Below, piece by piece: positions 11,901 to 26,900 of a stretch of DNA of 64,000 nucleotides. This stretch comes from Acridotheres tristis (Eukaryota > Chordata > Aves > Passeriformes > Sturnidae): positions 11,603,976-11,667,975 of the forward strand of contig CM072889.1 in the NCBI GenBank assembly GCA_037013685.1, read 5' to 3'. Both the position numbers and the translations under genes were made by a program. Within the stretch, counting starts at the first letter, position 1. Every line of letters begins with the position of its first letter. The notes below the pieces were generated by a model. The model did not search any database and was not told the DNA's origin. It worked only from the letters and a program-made list of their open reading frames with translations.

Positions 11901-14900
11901 CACCATCCCTCCAAATGTCCCCCCTTCCTCCTTCTCCTCCAGATTTATATGCTGAGCATGAGGCCATATGCTCTGGGATATCCCTCGGGTCAGTTGGGAT
12001 CAGCTCTCCTGGCTGTGTCCCCTCCCTGCTCCTTGTGCACCCCCAGCCTCTCGCTGCTGGGGTGGGGTGAGGAGCAGGAGACACTCTGGGTGAGACCTGC
12101 TTAGTGATAAAGGCAGCATCTCTGACTTACCAGCACTGTTTCAAGCACAAATCCAAACCACAGCTCTACAGCAGCTGCTATGATGAAAATTAACTCTACC
12201 TCAGCCCTGACCAGGGTGCTCTTAGAGGGAATTGTAGCACTCTCAGTCAGAGCAGGGAATCTTGGCTGTGCAGACAAAGCTGCCCAATCTTGCTTTCTAA
12301 CCATCCATCCAGAGCCAAGGTGTCATTCCAGCTTCAAAATTTTTGGTGGTTGTTCCGTTTGGCCTCTGAGATTCGCGGGTCTGGTGTTAATTAGTGAACT
12401 AAATGTTTGACTTGTATTCCTGATGAATTAATTTATACTTAAACATTCATCAGGAATATGTAACTGTGCACTTCTGCTGGGCCTTCCAGGTATCACTCAT
12501 CTAACAAGGTGCTTGTGATTCACATAGTAGTTCTGATGCAAATGAGATGTGTTTGAGTAGTCTAGCTCAAAATTAGGATGTAGACATTGTGGTAACCATC
12601 AAGCTGTCTATGTACATGGGAAAATACAGACCTGACAGAGATGTGGAGGAATTGTTTGCTGATTCATTGTAGCAAACTCTTTCCATCATTTCAGTTTAGT
12701 GAAAATAATGTTTCAAAAGCTTAAATTAAAAAGATATAAATTGTCTTATTGCTTCTTTTCTCGAAGTCTTGGCCTGTGAAGATCTTACAGAATGTCTGTC
12801 CCCATCTGATTCTCTCCCCCATGCGCCTGCTTGTCACTACCCCATCTTGCAGTTCTTATTATCCTTGGTGTCACACTCTTGGGTTTTTCTACTGTCATGT
12901 ACTGCCCTGCTCCCTGATGCTACTGTACCACTACCTTAAAATACAGTTGAATTCAGCTTGATACTCCATTGGTGCAAAACAGCATTAGCTCAGATAATCT
13001 TATTTTAGATGATCCTGTTTTAGAGAGGTATTTGTGTCTGGAATCCCAGAGAAGTAGGATCCCTTGTTAGTAGTTGCTCATACTACAGAGAAAGGTCAGT
13101 AGTTGCCCTTGGGATAGAAGTGGCTCAGGAACTGCTTTGAGCACAGGGATGATCTCCCTTGGCTCCAACATTCTCCATGTGCTTCAAGACCAATTCTCCT
13201 TCAGGAGCTGCCTAACTTGAGGGTCTCGAGAGAGCAGAGCAGGGACAGCAGGAGGAGAAGAAGGGAAGGAAACCATCAAACTTCACACACAGCTGCACAA
13301 GAGCCCCTGTGCTGCCTCTGGCCCCCCCTTGATCAGGGGTCAGAATGGGCTCTGAGCTGCAGAAATGCCCACGGGCAGTGGGAACCTGGGGTTAGCCAGA
13401 CAGACACAGAGTGTTTCAACATAGGAAGGAGCTAGCCTTGTTTTTATTTGTTGTGTGTACAGGCAGTGGATTCTGACAAATAGGTTTTGGGACTTCACAT
13501 GAAGGGAGATTTCCTGAGCTTCCTGCCAAAGGCAGCTTCTGAGACCACAAAGCCTGTGTTTTATTTGCTTCTTTATAGTCAAAAGATGGCTGACTGGTTT
13601 TATGGCGTTTTGATCTTCAGAATGAAGATTTGTAACAGTTTGTCTCAGAATTCCCCGCCCTTTTTTTTTCAGTGCATTTTAAATTCTTGGCCATTAAATG
13701 TCTTTATTATCTCTTGTCCTGAGAAGTTTCATCTTATCTGAAGATTTTTTCCCCCCATCTTTAAACTGCTCTTTATCCAAAAATTGAGGGATAAGTGACT
13801 GTTTTGGAAAAACCTTAAAAAAAGAGAAAGCTTTGGATATAGCCTAAAGTTCCATATTTCAGTTCTGGTGTTTGGCTCTCTATTGTTTCAACCTCATTTT
13901 ACCTGAAATAATCAGACAGCTTAGTTTGGTAAAAATCCCTCCAAACTCTTTTATTTCAGGCCCTGGATTAATGATTTTTCCCAGTTTCTAAGAATAACAT
14001 ATTGGAAATCACTGTGACTCAAATATGGGGGCATGGCCTATATGCAGATTACTCTTGTGAAATTTTATGAGGTTCTTTGTTATTTACCTTCTATGTGGTT
14101 CTGGCACTTGTGTCAGTCCATACAGTTCCAGCATGCTGCTCTCCTGCAGTAGAGGTGATATTTAACTCTTCCACAGGGCTCATTAAGCTTTTCAGTTCAG
14201 TGTGACCATTGTGATTCCACAGATAAAGAAGCTCAAGGCTGAGTGATAAATACCTTGGTTCTTGTTAGAAATCCAGCAATTTGCCCTGCTATTCAATGAT
14301 AGAGCCAGGAAAACCAGTGAATTTACCCAAGTCCCAGCCCAATAATCTCCATCTGCTAGAGTACGTTTAAAAGACAAGCTCTGTCTCATAGATATTGCTG
14401 TCTAAACTAGTATTTGTTCAGAGATACCTTTGCAGATATTGGCAATTTCCATGGAGTTTTCTCAGGCTCACAGTCTTTCAAGCCTCTGTAGAGCATGTTG
14501 AAGCCAGCTGATGGCAAACCTCTTTCCTTTGCCACCTTTTGCTGATCCCTACAAAGCAGCCCATAGACCCCCGGGCTCTGCACACCACAGGTCAGATCCC
14601 ACCCATCTAACTTCATGCCTGAAGGCTCCAGGTGAAACAAATTAATTAGGAATTTAGAGAGGGAGTAAAAAGCACATACACAAGCTAGAATACAGTGGCT
14701 AAATATGCCCACCACCAGATGTGGGATGGAAGATTACACTTACGTGTTGAACTTGCCACTTGGAGAGGCAGAGACAGTAAGCTTGACTTTTGTTCCCGTG
14801 CTTGACTCTCTGACATCTTGACTCTGCTGGCATGAGGCATGTCTGCTGTTCAGTGATAGTGGCTTGACATTTCCTGTTGCTTTGCCTTGAATCCATTTCC

Positions 14901-17900
14901 AAAGGCAGTAATGCACACTGGGAGTAGCTCCCTAACTGGCCAAGGCAGCCTTTGGTTACATCCCTGTTGATTTTTAAATGCATATTCCTCCTCCTCCACA
15001 ACTACTTCAAATGTATCCATGTCAAGTGGATCTGAGAGTGTCTCCTACTGCTGGCAACTGGTTCCTTTAGTGTGGTTGCTGGAAGACTTTGCTATTCTTT
15101 TTCTTTTTTTAGGAAGAGTGTGAGAAGATCCTCGTTCCAGCTGTTTCCTGAAATTTCCCCAGTGTGTTAGTGTGAAGAAAAAGAATTACCACATGGGGAA
15201 AGCTTAGTCCTATGCTAATGCCAAATGCTGGAATTTAACTGGGTCATTTAACGTCCATTCCTTTAAAATAGAGACAGTCTGGGGCCAAAATCTTGTTGTG
15301 GCTTAGATCATGACTGTGTTAGAGCCAGTCTTGATTTGGGCAAATTTCTGTCACATTTCTCCTGATTGGTACTGACCTGCAAATACACTGTATAATCTCT
15401 GTGATAAATTGTCATTAGGGATGGGCTATCGAGAACCATTTTCCTTGGCTTTTGGCTAACTGGTATTTGCTGTATTGTCTGAGCTGGTACAAACTTGCAA
15501 CAGAGATCTTGCACAGACAGCAGCTACCCAAGATTGTGCTAATAAGCACAGCAGAGTAATTAGGTGATGAGGACAGCTCGAAGTGGCACCAAACCAAGTT
15601 AATCTGTCTGGCGTGGGTGCCAAGCGTTGCAAAGCTCTTGAGCTGAGTACAGAACAGCAGCTGCCCTGCTCAGGTACCTGCCTCAGGTATAAGGTGCTAC
15701 AGACCAGTGCCCACATGCAGGGACACAGTTCTCTAGTGCTAAATCAACAAATGGAGGAGTGCAAGGAGGGAGGGAGGGGAGTCTGAGGAGATGGGGCAGC
15801 AGTGCAGGGGACAGAGGTATTGACCCTCTCAGTTTCTGGGCTGGTAACACAGTGCTTATGAATTTTTCCCATTTACCCTTCCCCCTTCTTATCCTCTTGG
15901 CTTCTCACACAATTATAGAATGAGTCTGTGTGACTGTATGAAAGGCATTTCCTCCTCTTTTTTTTTTAAAGTCGGCTTCAGCCCACCAGCTGCTTTCCAT
16001 TAGTGTTACACACACACTCACTAGGAGGGCAGGACATAAAGCTTCAGGCACCGCTGAACAGCAGAAATCCTTCAGAATTGCTATCAGGCAGAGGCTTCTC
16101 AAAATAGGTTGCAGCTAACAAGAGTTCAGCACGTTAGGATCTGTTCTCCTGGCGAGTCCTCGTGGAGGAGCCGAGGTGTGGGCACAGAGGGGATCGGGAG
16201 CCTCGTCTGAAAGCAAAGTGAGAGAGCTGGGAACAGATCTCTCCACGGGGATGGTTTGGTTGCTCTGGGTATCTTGTCAAGGTCTATTGGTATTAATTAT
16301 TATCTAGATGCTTATCCAGACTTCCTGGTGAGTACTACTGCTGCATTTATTATTTGTGATCCTTGGAAAAGGACCTTAAACTTTCTTGAACTATCCCTCC
16401 TTCAGTGAAAATTACAAGATCAATATTAATTAACTATATAAGCTCTTCCCCTCACCATTACCAGTGGAGAAAGTAGCAAGAATCCTGGGGTAAACTGCTG
16501 TTTGTGCTATTCTTTTATACCTACATAAAACAGTCATGGGAGGGACCCCATGGGAGATACCAGCTAGGGGCTGGCAAAAAACCCTGGGAATTTCATCCTA
16601 GAAACACTACATGGTAGAAGAGCACAATGGGATCAGCTGTACAAGGTCAGATTCTGGTTCCTCCTGTCATGTTGGATTGTACTCTGTTTCAACAAAGCTG
16701 TTTGTTGAATCCCACATTGTTCAGGATATTCTGTGACCATGGGTCTTGCAGTGCAGGTCATTTATCCCATGGAGAGCAAAGGGAGCTTTGGTTGCTGAGT
16801 TTCTGATATGCTCAAGGGATGTGAAAATTGAATAGGAGTCTTGCTGGCTTTGCTATTGCTGTATGATTGACTCTGAAACACTGCTCTGTGGAGCTGCAGA
16901 GGGTAAACTTTACTTCACTTAGCTGTCATTGGATTAATGAGTTCATTGATAGCTTGTTGGGTTCCCAGAGAGGGAAGCCATCAACCACATTTTGTCAGAA
17001 CAAAGTCCTCTAATGTGCTTTAAAAAGAGAGAAGAAAATTTAACCTCTCAGTCACCTTTTGCTGCAGAATGTAATCTGAATATTAAATCATCCTGCATTC
17101 TGTGTTTTTCTGAACCTTGGTTTTCAGGAGAAATAGAGGGGCTTTCTCTGAGGTCCTGCAGTAGCTTGAAGTGTGTTCTGGTGGAGGCTGGCTGCAGGAT
17201 GGTGACCTGGAGGACCACAGGATGAGGTCCACAGAATCCATTTTCCCGTGCTGATGCATCTTGCTGTGAAAAGTGAAAAATGCTGAAATCTGGAGCATAA
17301 GCTTGATTTCAAATATTTTTTGTAGCATGGAGGAAATGGGTCTTTAAAAGCTCCAGGCCAAAATTTCACCTTTTTCTCTTGGCTGCTTGCCACTGTCTGT
17401 CTTCTTTAGGCTATGAAGATGCTAACTGAATGCAGTGCCTTGCATTCTTGAGGCTTTATTTCCTCAAGCATTTATTTGATAAGAAAGAGGCTGTTTAGGG
17501 TTCAGCATCTCCTTTGATCTCCCTGTCATAGGCCTTCTGGAATGCTTATGCAGAACCATGGGACTGAAGCTGAAGAAATACTAAAGGTGGGGTAGGAGCT
17601 TGCTTGCTGTGTAGTTTCCAAGTCTTCTGCTCCACTGGAGAGACACAAGGAGGACGTGTCCCTTTTTTGAGGCTGAACAGAAAGCGTTTGTCTTGGACCT
17701 GTGTTAAATGTAAGAAACGTGAGTCCTGTAGATGCAAACTTCCCAGGAGTCCTTAAATACACAAACTAAGCAGTGAAAGGGAATTGTCTTTTTTTCATTT
17801 AGCATTCTTCCACCCCTCTACCCTCCATGTACATATTAAGTTATGTGTTTAGCTCGGCAAAGCAAATGGTCAGAACACCATCCTGGAACTTTATTTCTTT

Positions 17901-20900
17901 TTCCCTATCACTGCCCTCCCACAGAGCACTCCAAATATTTGTCCAGTTGGTTCACTTTGTAAAGGGGAGACAAGGACATTTCTCCTGTTCCTGGAGATGT
18001 TTTTTTACTTTTCAGACTCATTAGTTCCTGTAATGAGTTGAAGAGCTCTAAGTGAATGCAGCACAATAGGATTATGAATGGAATTTTGTATGGGATAGCA
18101 GAGAGCCTAGATCTAATACATCAAACCGAGGGAGGGTAGTGGTCACTGCTAAGTTCCGTTGTCTGAAGGTAAAACAATTTGTTTGAAGGTAAAGCAAACC
18201 CTACAACTTTTTAGGAGTTTAATTGCTTGAAAGTACACCCTTGCAATGCAAATAGGGTCTATTAATGTCAGCATTATTTTTGTGATTGCATCTGTATAGG
18301 AATCCACTCTTTGTAAGTAATTAATTAAATCACAGTTGTGGTAATACAGCCCTGTGCAGGGAGAGGCAAACACTATGCTTTTGGTAAACTTTCAGTCTTT
18401 TCCATGGTCTGGCTTTTGAAGGGTGTGGCAGAGATTCAGCACCTTGTGTACCCTGTACCTCTGCAGCAGGAGGTCTCTGCATATGCAGGGATTGCAAATA
18501 CTGATTGAGAGAGGATTAAGAACATATTAGAAAGCTGTAGACTGGGGAAATGTGCCCACTGTTCCACTTTTAGTGAGAAGCAAACCGTAGCTGTGCCTTG
18601 GCAGCTCTCCTGTCTCAGCTGGCTGTGTCTGTCCCTGCTCCCACCCTGAGAAGTCTCCTGCATCCCTCTATGAGCATCTTCTCCCAGCTGTCCTGTAGCA
18701 TCTCAAGACTATCAGGAATACTGCTCTAAAAGGCCATTTATTTAACCTGATATTTTTATCACTGAAAATCAATACACAGAGGGTATTTGTTTAAAACTTT
18801 GTCTCTAATGGTGTAATGCTCTGGGAGAGCTCACAGGGTGTTAGTACAGCTGATTGAACTGAATGTACATGGTATTGATACATCCTGACACTGTGTCTGT
18901 CTGCTGTTATTAAGGCTTGGAAGTGGTGAATGTCTGGAGGTTCGATTGGTTAATGCCTGTGCACTCACATGTATTTGTATTGAAAGGGTTTTGTCCTCTT
19001 TTTCTCCATTACACTGACCTCCAGGCTAGGGTTTGTTGCTCAGAACATTGGCTAACTCTTCTCTGTAAAGTACAACTCACTGCCTTCAGAATTTGAAGTC
19101 TAAATATCATCTAATTGCTAACTTTCCTCCAGGTACGTCATTGGGTTTTTAATGATGGGACCTCCACTTTGCTGGTGGAATATTTACATCATATATTATA
19201 TGGGGTTTTTTTTCTATAATTCAGCTACTTCAACTAACTCAAAGCTTGAGAAAATCTGTGATAAGTTCACTGGAAAAAGATGATGAGGTATACAAAGGCA
19301 CCAAACCATTAGTCCTAAATGGGGCACCCTTGTAATTGACACTTGAGCTCCATGTGCCCCAGAGAACTTGGCTATAAAATTGAGTTAATACTGATTTGAC
19401 TGTGAAGAAACTGCCTCAGAGCTGAACTGGTTTGCAATTGTAGTTCTACTTGTATAAAAGACATACCAATTGGAAATATGTGCTTGCAGTTATAATAAAC
19501 ACTGAAGTCAAAATATCTTCAAAGGCTGGAAGGATTCTGAGTGAGCAGCTGAGATGATTCAGTGAGTTAAATAAATGTTGAACTGATGCAAATAAAGCTG
19601 AATCTAAAAGCATCAATTTTCTCTTGCTTTGGTTTAATTGAGGGTGGATAAAACAGAAGTTAGAGGTTTAGATGAGCCAAATGCCAGGTCCACTCACATT
19701 CTGTGAAAATAAGCTCAAGTCTGGAGACTTGTCAGTTTGTCCTTGTAAATTTATTGAATGCTTTCTCAATATTTTATTTCAAATTCATTTCTCTTTACCT
19801 CAGAAAAATCTAACACAGTATGTATGGTGTATAAAGTTGAGAGGAAAAATTTGAACCAAACTTATTTTTAATATAGAGTCTATAAGAAAGTCTACTGATG
19901 ACTGCTTTAAAGGAGGTATGTAGGAAATCCAAACATTTTCATAGATAATTGATGGGACAAGGGGAAAAAAGGATAAAAGTTGAATGGTTATGATCAACCA
20001 GAAGTTGAATGGTTATGATCAACCAGAAGGAAACCTAGAAATCTTTTTTATTGCTTGTCAATATTGTCTGACAATTGTTTCAAGAACAACCTCAGTGCAT
20101 CTCAGGAAAGGTGTAATTAGTCCTGATTGTTGCAATGACTTTTTCACTTTTTTTTAGCGAATTCAAGTGCGATTATTTGGAACTACATTGTGCTAATGCT
20201 CTCCTGTCTCAGTGCTCACAGGGGATCTGTTTGACTGCACTTTGCTTCTCTTTTATACCTCCCTGATTCCTCCCCAGAGTTTACGTGGCTGTGTGGCCAG
20301 TGCAGGGAATGCTGAGCTCCATGGCCTCTCTTTTCACCAGAGCTTTTCCTGTTTTGCCTCCATGAGCTGCTCCTTTGATTTCTCTGACAGACACCTCTGC
20401 CTCTGAGTTTGTACACCTTATCTTTTAAGGCTGTCTGAGGATGTGGGCTCATAGAAAGGTCCCATTGCATTGGGCATGACAGATTTTAGAATATGTGTGT
20501 GATACAGAAGAAATGGAAGAGTTTAGTGATTGGCCAAATTACTATAGAATTACAGTCTTGCTTGCTGTTGAGATACTTGACTTGGCTGTATTGTTACACC
20601 ACCTAAATGTGGAAAATTGTTAGATGTGATCTATGTAAAGGGAGCAGGATTTGGTTGTAAAGACTCTTACTCTTCGAGTCCTAACAGCATATGAGAACCT
20701 CTAATTATACAAAAGTATCACTGAAGTATCTTCCATTACAAAGGGCAGTATTTATGAGCTGCCCTGCTAAACTGTCACATTTCCATTGTTGTTTGACATT
20801 TGTACTGTAACTCTTGTGGTCTGCTGCTTCATTCCTTTGTCTGTGACAGACACCCCTTTGGAAAATACAAAGTGCAGCCAGTTAACACTGAATGATCTTA

Positions 20901-23900
20901 AAACTAGGCTGAACTTCTGTTTTCATCAGGGAGGAAGATGATGCCATCAGCTAATTTGGTTGATCAATAGCCCTGCTGGCGATAAGGTTTCAGAGCTTGT
21001 GGTTAAAAGCTGATTGCACTGGATCCAAAATAAATTTGATCTATTGGTTTCCACAAATGTAGCATAGCCTGGAATGATGTTTCAGTGCTGATGCTTAACT
21101 GGTTTTAATAATGATGACAGACTAGACTGGTGCCTGCTGTGAGGACTCTAATGTATGAACCCTGTGCAGCTGAGCACTTATGTTTTTACAGTAGTGTGGA
21201 GCTGTCACTCTCTAGCAAAGGTTCATTATTCTAAGACTGGGAAGCATTATAGTGTTTGCTGAGCAAGTGTAATGACATTTTTCCTGAAAGCTAGCTTTGA
21301 TTCTGGTCTCCTAACAAGAGAGAGGTGCTGGCAATGATTAGACTTGTTAGGATTGTTAGTTGTGGCTGGAGAAATAAGTGTCACTGAAAAAATGAAAAGT
21401 TCCATGGCCAAAGTGCAAAGAGTGTGCAAACCATTTGGGCATGTAGTTTTAGAAAGGATTCAGCTGTGTTCTTTCTTCATGCTGGGTGGGCCCATATTCT
21501 GCTGGGGAGATGGACTAAAATTTAACTGATGCTTTCATCTCTGTTTCAGTGACTATATAATGGCTACGAGACCCACAGAGGTCACACCATCACCTGAAAC
21601 TGGAGACACAGTTGAAGTGTGCACAGGTAAGCAGTTGTTCTCTGACTGCATAGCTGATATGGAAGATTTATTTTCTTCAATTAGTCAGGTCTGTAGTGAC
21701 CTGCTTTGCAGCGTTGTTTTTTTGTTTTTTCTGGGGCTTCTTTTGTAGTGTAAAGAAAATTCTGTGTGTCTTTGTCAGCTGTCAATATTATGGAAAAGAT
21801 GTTTTGATGTGCAATACTGGAGCAATGTATCCTGTTGGAGGATATTCCTTTTGATTCTGACTTGGATTTTAAAAGCAGGATGTTAGAGCTCGAAGGGCTG
21901 ATTGTTGTGCCTGTGTTGATAGATCCTGCAGAGGAGGGAGCTGAGCCTCTGTCTGTGGGAGCTGTGTCAGTACCCCCAGCAGCCTCTTTCTTTCTCTGCT
22001 TCTGCCCACAGGCAGCCATTTGTTACTCATTCTTTAATCTGGTGGCATGGTCTGATGCAAAAAGTGTGAGGGGATGGAGTAATAGGCAAGAAAGAAAAAT
22101 ATCTTACTTATGCCAGATACTTGTCTACATTAAAGGATAACCCCTTTGCTGGTTTGAGTATGAGGAACAGCATCATGTCTGAAGCATCTCTGGAGAAGTG
22201 GCTGTCACACCACTTCATTTTTCCCTCTTTTCTTTGGCTAATGTTTTGCAATCATCTTAAATGTTTATGTTTCAAAGGTGATCTTGCTTCATCCTTTAGA
22301 AATATATTTGCCACTACCAAAATATTGTTAGAAGAGATAAGCAAATGGCAAAGAGACTGTTAGTTGAACTCTGCCTGGCAGATGGATAGAGGTGAAGAAA
22401 GTTTAACGATAGATGCTCAGCACTCTCTGGTTTCTTAGATTTATAATCTAGTTTGTCACACAGTCTAGTGCTATCCCAGCAAACTGGTAAGATTATGTAA
22501 AGCCCATGCATGAAAATTTTGTACTTGGGTTCACTAGAGGATTCAGAAAAGAGATTAAATTCTGACCCGGGTGATAGGAACAGCAGAAGAAGGCTCATGA
22601 TCTGAAGTGTTGGCTCTAAATCCACCAGGAATATTTCTGACTCTAAATGAACAAAATATTAAATAGTTAAAGGCTGCTGTGCTGTTGCCAAAAAGTTCAA
22701 GAGACTCTTGGCTGGACCTGAATAAAGCCATTTTAGAATCTTCTGTTTACTTCCAATGTAGTGGAGGATTGCCTCACCTCTCCCTCTTCATAATTACCTC
22801 ATGATGTAAAGGCTCTAGGAGGCTAAAATCCCCACTCTTCACAGTCCAGACTGATTTATTGAGGTTTGTCTTATTGTCTGTAATACAAGGCCCGAGTGCA
22901 TGCTGCTCCTCCTTTGTGGCAGGAACCAAGCTGCTGTCCAAAAACTATCAGCACCCAAAGTTAGTGCTACTGAATTCCATGATTTTATTGCCTGTCTGCC
23001 AATATCTGATACTTTTTATGAAGCTAGAATCGTGACATTTTCTGAGAATCTTCTCTATGAGTTGTGATTTTTTTTTTTTCTGGTGTTATTAATGTCGAAA
23101 CTCTCTAGTCCTTGGATTTGAGGGCAAAAATGAAAATATGTCCTGACTGCACCCTAGGAAGTCAGGGACCATAGAAGATCCCCAAATGAATGGCTTAATT
23201 TAAATATGATTATTGACCTCCCAAATCAGATATTCCCTATGCTTTTTGCAGTTTCAATATTTGCACTGGAAGAAGCATCTTTTTCTATCTTGTTATAGGG
23301 AAGAGCTATTCAAAGAGTAGAAAGTCCTGAGTTAGTTCTCTCTGTGCACAGGAGACACAATGAAATAGGCAGTACACATGCAGAAAAAAATACAGAATAC
23401 ACAAACTTTACAGAGGAAGTGAAATGCTTATTCCTGTTTCTTTTCTGTTATAGTTGGCTAAAACTATAGCATAAGCAACTAATTTTTGGGAAGGATTTTC
23501 CTTTTTAGGGCGGTAACCTAGAAATTTAGTATTTTATTTTTAATGCCATAAAACTGGAGATAGGCAACCATAAGATTTCAAAAATCATTAGTGGATGAAG
23601 GGGAAATAGGCATAGTTATTTGAGCTTGGATTTTTGTTATGCAAAGGTTTTTTTCCCCAGTATTAAGGTCCTTTTGTATTTTATTTGGTCAAGTATCATT
23701 GAGCATTCTGCCAATTTAGTGTTGTGTTGGACTGCTTCACAGTGCACTGAGAGTAGGCACCTTTAGCTTAAAAGTGGCATCCTTTTCGTGGTGTGCAAAA
23801 CCAGAGCACAACTGTTCACAGCAGGGAACAAACAAGAGCAGTGTCTTTCTGAACCATGTCGTTTTTGCTAAGTGCTCTCACATAGAACAGTTCCACAGTT

Positions 23901-26900
23901 TTCATCTACATCCAGCACTGAGTGTCTAGTAGTGATTTTATCTTTTTTTGATATAATAATATGGCAAGTGCCAGTCTCTGGAACTACAGGGAAACTTGGG
24001 GGATGTCTTCTCATTCATCTGAGGCAACTGGATGTTTGCAGCTGAGCAAAGCATGGTTGAAGAGGAGTCATTGCTGGAGGGGGTGTACCCTGCACATCAG
24101 AAATAAATTAGAGTCTAGAGGAGGCACTGAAGTAACTGATGTGTCTCCATCAGATACTCTCTATTGCACAATGATACAAGTGTTGTCCCATGCCAGCTGG
24201 GTATTGCTCATTGGCAGTGTTTGGAAATCCTTTCTGTAGCCCTCATTCTAAAGTTAGCATCACTTCTGATCTAGACAAGTATTTGGAGTAGTACCTTGGC
24301 AATGTTTGCTTTTGTGGCAAGACTTATGTCTGCTTCTCTCAAACATCTTAGAATCTCTTTTTTTGTTATTGTGTGGTGGGTTTTTTGGTGTGGTTTTAGG
24401 TTTGTTTGGTTTTTTTAACACTCTCCTGGTTCTCTGGAAACACAAGCATCTAATTAAGCTCGTCAATAATGCCTGCACTAGAATCCAGCTTGCTTCTGTC
24501 TGCACAAATGACAGTTCACCAGTGTACATGACCAGTGTACAAGTCCTTGTTTCTCATTTAGATATACTTTGAGTTGCAGAACTCTGCCTGTCTCAAAGTT
24601 TGCCATTTTGTTCTTTGAGTCATTGGCTGTGTTAGCAGGCATTGCAGAATTGATGATTTTGGGGAGCTGCTTTCATTAAACTTGTTAAACTTTTGTTTTG
24701 CCTATCTATGATAAGCCAGACGAGTTTTGACAAGTTTCCTGGAAGAATACCATACACATTGTCTAGCTGCTGATATGAAAGACAGGAATGGTCAGGATGT
24801 GTTCTAAAGACTCTGCAGCACTCATCGTGCCTGTTTGACATGAGAGGCTCTGTGTGCTTGCTGTGTGACCTGTCTACTCTTGCCAGTTCTTGCTACGGGT
24901 GCAGCAGGAAACCCATTGAGCCCTGTGGGATTCTTAACAAATCCCAAGCCCTTGGGATTAGCTCTGTGGTCTGGGCCACAGCAATACAACCTGTGTGTTT
25001 TCTGTGACTGTCTCATTCACTTATTGCCTGATAAGCAGCAGTAGAGGATAAAAAGGCCTTCCACTGATAAACCCTCCCTAAGGGCAGCCACATCCCATTG
25101 TTATTGAGATGAGTGGGGCTCCAGTGAGAGTTCACTTTACATGGTTTGAAAGATGCTTTGGTCTCAGAAACAGCCCAGGTCACTTGGGAAGCAAGGTGCA
25201 GGTCTTTGGTGGCTCTGCACAGGGGTGGCTGTGTCACCAGGCTGTGCTGGACACTGTGGCAGCATCCTTGTGTGTCCTGACACGTGGTGCTGGCACTGGG
25301 CTGGGGAGCAGGGAGGAGACAGGGGGAGCAGATCTCAGCATCATTGTTTATTTCTCAAAGTGGCCACTGTCTGATGCAGCTGTGTGGTGGCACAGTTTCA
25401 GCCCAGATAAGGCCCTTTGGCAGAGATCCCTGCACGTCCAGGGCACACGGTGAGACACAGCATGGCCAACTAAATCATTGCTGGGAGAGGACAATAATTG
25501 TGTTGAAATAATGCCTTGCTTATGAAGGAATCCTCCAGCTGTGGGCATGTATTATGTCAATTGCTGTAAAGTATTAATTGAACAATGAAGCTGGCTCAGA
25601 TATGCAATGATGTTATTGCTCTGAGTATGTATTGAAGTCAATCACAGGGGTCTTAGTGCAATGGCTTGGCCCAAACCACTCAAAGTGATCTCTCAGTGTA
25701 AGGGTCAGGGACAAAGTGCAGTACTTATGTGCTGAAAGAAAATACACATAAGAATATTAAAGTATCTTAGATCTTACTAAAAATGAAAGATCAGTGATGT
25801 TTCATGGTGGGTTTTTTTTGTTTGTTTGTTTTTTGTTCTTTTTGTATTTTTATTTGGACTATGGAAAATCTGAAACCAAATTAACAGTTTTCCGCTTGTG
25901 ATCTTAGGGCTGCTGTGTTTGGGACTTTCGTGTCCTGCAAGACAATGTCTTAAGTTAAGTTTGCTTCTTTGGCCCTGGAGGAGTTGTTGCTTTTATTTTG
26001 GGACAGTTTTTTAATGTGAAACAGATACTTAGGATTTGGAATTTATTAATTCTTTTTTCCAGTTACAATCTTTTTGCCAACATTGAATGTCCTTCAGGTG
26101 TTGTCTCCTTAGAGCACTTAATAAACAGTAAGCAGAACTAAACCAAACTAAGTAAAGAACATTAATAGCTAAAGACATTGACAGCAATTTTTATTGAAAA
26201 TATACTAAATATGAGCACTGTTTAGTTGTAGATAGATGCATTCTCTATATAAAGTATATTTTTGCATAGACTAGAATCTAGGTAGGCACCACTCTTGTCA
26301 GCCTAATGCCAGTGTTGCTTTATAGGAACCAAATGTAAGAATTGAAGCTTCACCTTTCACTGGACTCCAGCACTGAATTATTTACAAAGGAGCTAACTGA
26401 AACTGAATGGGCTGCTCTAGCTTTGAGGCTTCCTCCAGAATTTAAGAGGTAACATTACCCAAGCTAAGCAATACCACCGACTTTCAAAAATTTTCCTTTT
26501 TTTTCATTTTGCAGGAAAGAAAAAATCCAAATTTCAGACTTTCAAGAACTTCTTTGCCAAGAAGAAAAGGAAAGAACCTCCACCTCCCAGGGGAGAGAGT
26601 AATTTAAAACCTTGCCAGTCCAGCAGCGATGTCAGCATCACTGTGCTCAACACTACTGCACTTCATTCACCGAGGGAGGCTGGGTAAGCTGGCAGGGAAG
26701 GAAAATAAATAAAAGTGGACCTCTCACAGCAGTAGGATGAATGCATGAGTTGGCCCCTTAGGAGCAACCTCTGTCCAAATTCGTGCAAAACAAGCCCTAA
26801 TGCTGATGAAGGAATTCCAGGAATTTCCTCTCTCTTTGCTAGTGCTTGAAGAATCAGCCTGGAAAGGAGGGGGAGGGCAGCCAGGGGCAGGGGTGATCCA

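Larger units (their letters stand above)
5958..21549 (+). other. Intron 1 of the CRACD-family gene (15.6 kb)
   Basis: Bounded by GTAAGT and TTTCAG. It contains a 16-bp triplicate repeat (9218), the (CACT)n microsatellite (11617), an LTR remnant (11695-12225), a perfect hairpin (12415-12458) and a 25-bp tandem duplication (19977). A moderately GC-rich patch with an E-box CACGTG lies around 9190-9600. Otherwise it is unremarkable AT-rich DNA with no further in-frame exon I could link. Confidence 0.6.
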
